A stretch of DNA of 20,061 nucleotides, from contig JAYMTA010001433.1 in assembly GCA_036897625.1 (NCBI GenBank), positions 1 to 20,061 of the forward strand, given 5' to 3'. The notes under the pieces were generated by a model. It was not told the DNA's origin and made no database searches. It saw nothing but the letters and a program-made list of their open reading frames with translations. A program made the translations under genes and the position numbers. The stretch's first letter is position 1. The number at the start of each line of letters is the position of its first letter. Below are positions 16,260-20,061 of this stretch, one piece after another. Origin of the DNA: Pelargonium cotyledonis (Eukaryota > Streptophyta > Magnoliopsida > Geraniales > Geraniaceae).

Positions 16260-16890
16260 TTAAGCGTAGTCGGGGTGATAAGGAGTGCAGATGAGCGTCC
16301 GGGATGGCTCAGGCCATACGTAGATGGTAGGGAAGTCTTGGCCAGATTCGTGGACGAGGCTAAGCGGATGGCATGGAAGGATGGCTTGGGTGGTTCTGTA
16401 GACGAGTTCAGAGGTTATCCGGTCAAGCCATAAATGAGCCATGAATCCACTGTTGGAGAAAATTATCCGCGGATGGATGGGAGCGAGTGCACAGGCGCAA
16501 ACAGAAGATTTCCGCGGATCCGCAGATGCCTTGGCACAGATGCTTGGCGCGGGCGACTTGGATGGACGACTTGCTTCATGGATCCACTCAGACGCGCGAC
16601 TGGACGGGAACGGAAGGGGTCGGCCATCCTCGGATGGATGCAGACAAGACGGACGTGCCATAGACGTAGCTCGGATAGGCTTGGATGGGTGAGGCCCTCC
16701 ATAGACAAGTGTGGGATAGTTCGCGAGCGGATGATGGCTTTCACAGACGGGTTTTGCTATCCATGAACGAGCACGGATCCGTGCGGAAGTTCGGCTTGGA
16801 CGCGGATGGTTGCACACGGATGTGGTTGATGGATCCGCAAGTGTGGACGTGGCTCACGTGGACACGGAAGCACAGATGATGGCTTGGCCA
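16260..16890. other. GC-rich block of unknown nature
   Basis: This stretch is strikingly richer in G, C and CpG than everything around it. It is filled with GGATGG/GGATCC-type words: GGATCC occurs at about 16515, 16579, 16775 and 16831, and GCACGGATCCGTGC at 16771-16784 is a perfect 14-bp palindrome. Several frames are open on both strands, the longest being 185 codons on the minus strand and 110 on the plus, but none shows a domain, and low stop density is expected at this composition. The most likely reading is the U3 part of the minus-strand LTR-like unit next to it. I cannot identify the family. Confidence 0.45.
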
Positions 16891-17099
16891 ACTTGCGGTC
16901 CTCTTAGGTGAGTCAGGATAGGCCTTTGGAAGCATAGGACAAGGTGTGTTAATTTGCTTGCGATTGTCCGTAGGGAGCCTTGCTGATGAGAGATAACCAC
17001 GCTATTGGAGTTTTTAGTTTTGGTACCGTGGAGCTGAGGTTCACTTCTAGGTGAGTCTTGACACTGAAGAACATACTGCACACTCTAGACATGAGGACA
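16891..17099. other. Unassigned stretch before copia
   Basis: About 200 bases with no recognised gene or repeat boundary. The junction between the GC-rich block and the copia relic must lie here or just beyond, but no terminal repeat or target duplication was found. Confidence 0.5.
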
Positions 17100-17556
17100 A
17101 ATTTGGTCTGAAGCTACCTCCTCAACAAAGAGGGCTTCTATCAAACTTTAGGTGCAAGTTTATTCTCTCTTACCAAAAATGAGATGTTTGTGGGAAAGGG
17201 GTATGTTGTAGATGAGATGATAAAACTGAATGTTGACATGAATAAAGTGAATATTTATGTTTACATGTGTTCTATTTCTATTTGGCATGCTAGACTCTAT
17301 CATGTTAATGAGTGTATTGTTTGCAACATAAGTAACTTAGGCTTGATTCCAAAAATATATGCGGGCGATTTTTATAAATGTGAATTTTGTTGTTAAACTA
17401 AGACAAAAAAAATGCCACATAAATTTCTTATTCGTGAATTTGAAACATTTGATTTGATTCATTCCGATATATGTAAATTGATGGCACTTTAACTAGAAAT
17501 GGATATCGTTATTTATCACTTTTATTGATGATTGCTCTGATTATTTATATGTTTAT
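17100..17556 (+). pseudogene. Ty1/copia: pre-integrase zinc module and start of integrase
   Basis: Sequence reads NEMFVGKGYVVDEMIKLNVD, then ISIWHARLYHVN and a YKCEFCC block, which are the His-His and Cys-X2-Cys of the GAG-pre-integrase domain, all four ligands kept. After a stop at 17394 the frame continues with MPHKFLIREFETFDLIHSDI, the first catalytic Asp of the integrase. Two one-base losses, near 17478 and 17509, shift the frame before FIDDCSDYLYVY. The upstream gag and protease are not visible, so the element is truncated at its 5' side. Confidence 0.88.
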
Positions 17557-18258
17557 TTGATGAAACATAAGAGTGATGCTTTTAATATCTCTAAAATGTT
17601 TGCGACCGAAGTTGAGTATCAAATTAATAAGAAAATCAAACAACTTTGTAGTGATAGAGGAACTGAATATGATTTTTCACCCTTTATTGAGTTTTATAAA
17701 TCACATGGTATCTTGCATGAGAGAACTGCACTTTATTTCCATGAAATAAATGGTAAAGCTAAACGTAAGTATAGAACATTAACTGAATTAGTTTTTGTTA
17801 TTTCTTTAAATTTTGCTCCTGCTCCTCATTGGTGGAGAAAAATTATATTGGTCGTATGGTATGTGTTTAATAGAGTTCCTAACTCCTCTAGTATGGTTTA
17901 TCCTTACAAGGTATTTAGAGGTAGATCTCTAAATCTATCTCATCATAAAAATTGGGGTTGTCTTGCTTTTGTTAGAATTCTTGATCCTATGAGAATCAAG
18001 GTAGCTGGTACAACCTATGAATGTGTATTCATAGGTTATGCCATGAACAATAAAGCTTATACGTTCTTTGACATGAAAGCTCAAGTGATATTGGAATCGA
18101 CTAATGCCGATTTCTTTGAAGATCGATTCCTATTTAAGTCGGGAAATAGTCAAGGCACTTCTTCTAGTACTTTACCTATATCTAGTGAGATCGAGGTACA
18201 AGATGAGTCAAATACTAAACCTATAAAAAGTAAACGAGCTAGGGTAGCCAAGATATAA
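17557..18258 (+). pseudogene. Ty1/copia: integrase core, catalytic Glu replaced
   Basis: A 233-codon frame without stops. It carries CSDRGTEYDF (second catalytic Asp, residue 33), then INGKAKRKYRTLTE where the conserved pattern is NG-x-AE-RKNRTL. Residue 69 is therefore Lys (AAA, 17761-17763) at the third catalytic position, exactly 35 residues after the Asp. Downstream blocks WWRKIILVVWYVFNRVPNSS, WGCLAFVRI, TYECVFIGYAMNNKAY and ADFFEDRF are standard for Ty1/copia integrase and the linker to RT. The start codon is internal to the polyprotein. Despite the long open frame, a GAA to AAA change would have killed the enzyme. Length is as expected for this part of pol. Confidence 0.9.
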
Positions 18259-18284
18259 GATCATAATTTATGTGCTTATATCTA

Positions 18285-19045
18285 CTTGTCTTCAAGATGC
18301 CTTAACATCTGTGGACGTTGATATATGGCAAGAAGGAATAAATGATGAGATGGAATCACTCAAAGTTAATAGAACTTGGCATTTAACTGATCTTCCTCCA
18401 GGATGTAAGACTTTGGGATGTAAGTGAGATCCTAAAGAAAAAACTTAGACTTGATGAGACTATAGAGAAGTTAGAGCTCGTTTGGTTGCCAAAGGTCTTA
18501 GGCAATGGGAAAATGTAGATTACTTTGATACTTAGAATTACATCCATTTGAGTGCTTATAGCTCTAGTTTCCTTACACAATCTAGTAGTGCACCAAATGG
18601 ATGTAAAAACTGTTTTCTTAAACGATGACTTAAAAGAAGAAATCTACATGGAACAACCTGAGGGTTTCGTTATCCCTGGCATAGAACACAAAGTGTGTAA
18701 GTTAGACAAATGATTGTATGGTTTGAACCAAGCTCCTAAACAATGACATGAGAAATTTGATAACTTAGTTATCTCACACGGTTTTAGAGTAAACGAAAGT
18801 GACAAATGCATTTATTATAAATTTTATAACGACATTTCACTATTATATGTTTATACGTTGATGACTTGTTAACTTTTGGCTCAAATATTTATGTTGTGAA
18901 CAATGTGAAATCTATGTTATGTCATAACTTCTATATGAAAGATTTAGGAGAAGCGAGTGTAATCCTTGACATTTGCATTACTAGGTTAGAAAGAAGAATT
19001 TATTTGGATTAATCTCATTACATTGAGAAGATCCTAAAGAAGGTT
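18285..19045 (+). pseudogene. Ty1/copia: reverse transcriptase, multiply frameshifted
   Basis: Fragments in changing frames follow the expected order: NRTWHLTDLPPGCKTLGCK (from about 18368), ARLVAKGLRQWENVDYFDT, HQMDVKTVFLNDDLKEEIYM (catalytic Asp at 18600-18602), EQPEGFVIPGIEHKVCKL, LYGLNQAPKQ and KFDNLVISHGF. The YVDD motif is split by two extra bases (AC, 18855-18856), giving TAT-AC-GTT-GAT-GAC. The last recognisable piece is SHYIEKILKK near 19012-19041. RNase H and the 3' LTR are missing; the minisatellite starts within about 60 bp. Several stops fall at Trp or Gln codons, consistent with C-to-T or G-to-A decay. Confidence 0.87.
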
Positions 19046-19100
19046 CACTCTCTTTGACCTCTAGCAAGCCTAGCAAAAAGGGCAGAATCAACCTCCCTCC

Positions 19101-19660
19101 GAGCTTCAGCAGAGCTCCTAGCTCTAGCTGAGCTCATAGCTCTAGCAAAGCTCCCAGCTCAAGCAGAGTTCCTAACTCTAGTATAGCTCCTAGCTCTAGC
19201 TAAGCTCTCAGCTCCAACTTAGATCTTAGCTCCAACTGAGATCCCAGCTCCAGCGAGGCTCCCAACTCTAGCAGAGCTCCTAGCTCTAGCTGAGCTCACA
19301 GCTCCAGCGAGGTTCCCAGCTCTAGCACAGCTCTTAGCTCCAGCTGAGCCCTCAGCTCTAGCAGAGCTCCTAACTCCAGTAGAGCTCCTAACTCTAGTTG
19401 AGCTCCCAGCTCCAGCAGAGCTCCTAATTCCAGTAGAGCTCCCAACTCTAGCAGTGCTCCCGACTCTAGCGAAGCTCCTAACTCCAATGAAGCTCCGAAC
19501 TCTAGTAGAGCTCCAAACTCTAGTAGAGTTCCTAGTTCTAGCAGAGCTGCCCGACTCCAGCAAAGTTCCCGGCTCCAACGAAGCTCCCAGTTCCAGCGAA
19601 GCTCCTAGCTCTAGCAAAGCCCTTAGCTCTAACAAAACTTCTAACTCCAGCAAAGCCCAT
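19101..19660. repeat. 18-bp minisatellite, about 30 units
   Basis: Degenerate tandem units of AGAGCTCCTAGCTCTAGC (each near AGCTCC-x-AGCTC-x-AGC, with AGCTC repeated in two half-units) fill about 560 bp. The length is a multiple of three, so open frames arise on both strands: Ser-Ser-Ser-Lys/Glu-Ala-Pro hexapeptides on plus and Leu-Glu-Leu-Gly-Ala-Leu or Arg-Ser-Ser-Thr-Arg-Val types on minus (160 codons at 19219-19701). A one-base gain near 19548 switches the frame, which argues against a selected protein. The array begins within about 60 bp of where copia RT homology stops. Confidence 0.9.
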
Positions 19661-20061
19661 CCACCATCAAAGGATAGGACTCCATGCATTACTGGTTTCA
19701 CCTTGCCAACATATGGCTAAGGCAAAACTATTACTAAGACATACTCATGTCAAAATGGGCGTGCGATTGAGAATACTACATTCTAGTCATAGAATGGGTT
19801 ATCTCCACTTGCTCTTACAACCGATTAGGTTGGCATGCGGAGTGAATCACACTAAGTATGGATGCAAGCAGACATATCCCGCGCTAGACACTTTCCTCCA
19901 ACGTAAGACAAGTCTCCCATGAGAAAATCACCTTAAGTGGTGCCATCCTTAGAGACTAGAGTAATCCATCGTCGGGTAGCCTCAAGACACTTTGAGGAGC
20001 AAAGAAACAAGCCTTACACCCCTCCACCATTGAAGAATTGACCTCCATGTTTGGACAACAT
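19661..20061. other. Unassigned sequence at window end
   Basis: No gene, LTR terminus or repeat family is recognised between the minisatellite and the window edge. The 69-codon open frame at 19713-19922 has no motif and overlaps another frame that ends at 19720. It may be the interior of a repeat that continues beyond the window. Confidence 0.5.

Noticed and set aside
16260-16817. 185-codon minus-strand frame and overlapping plus-strand frames
   Set aside because: Low stop density in a GC-rich block; no domain, Pro/Ser/Arg-rich in whichever frame is read, and no conserved pattern.
19101-19660. CRISPR array
   Set aside because: Units are contiguous and degenerate without unique spacers, and the window is from a plant genome.
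19219-19701. 160-codon minus-strand repeat protein, extensin- or adhesin-like
   Set aside because: Purely the translation of an 18-bp minisatellite; a one-base shift changes the repeat type midway.

Overview
The window looks like a repeat-rich, AT-rich nuclear region of a flowering plant, probably a eudicot. The evidence is a multi-exon gene with short GT-AG introns that belongs to a plant GTPase family, decayed Ty3/gypsy and Ty1/copia retrotransposons, a MITE, and a FAR1-type relic. No intact protein-coding gene is visible. Everything recognisable is a pseudogene or a fragment of a mobile element. I found no rRNA, tRNA, CRISPR array or bacterial-type operon, and nothing that supports a new multi-gene system.

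Layout. 1-937: an LTR-like or repeat fragment on the minus strand. 938-1490: AT-rich DNA with TA/CA microsatellites. 1500-5440: a decayed Ty3/gypsy element (element 1, plus strand) with recognisable gag, protease, reverse transcriptase, RNase H, integrase and integrase C-terminal parts in the expected order. It is followed by a purine-rich tract and a probable 3' LTR remnant (5635-5985). 6102-6700: ends of an unclassified dispersed repeat plus small tandem repeats. 6866-9134: a second Ty3/gypsy element (element 2, plus strand) that keeps gag, a polypurine tract and an 892-bp 3' LTR (8243-9134) but has no pol.

10007-14300 (minus strand): an AIG1/IAN (GIMAP-like) GTPase gene. Five coding exons and a probable 5' UTR exon can be assembled into a 348-codon reading frame. 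It carries three in-frame stops, a Ser in place of the G3 glycine, and a lost splice donor, so it is called a pseudogene. Its second coding intron holds a 638-bp Tourist/PIF-Harbinger-like MITE with a TAA duplication. 14944-15465 (minus strand): a FAR1/FHY3-type DNA-binding-domain relic that still shows its C-C-H-H ligand pattern.

15700-16900: an LTR-like unit on the minus strand whose upstream part is an unusually GC-rich block. 17100-19045: a decayed Ty1/copia pol (pre-integrase, integrase, reverse transcriptase). It is cut off by an 18-bp minisatellite of about 30 units (19101-19660). 19661-20061 is unassigned.

Many disabling changes are compatible with C-to-T (or G-to-A) transitions, often Gln or Arg codons becoming stops. 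This is what long-term cytosine methylation of silenced plant repeats would produce. The genes do not form a pathway; the region reads as a nested repeat graveyard around one decayed host gene.
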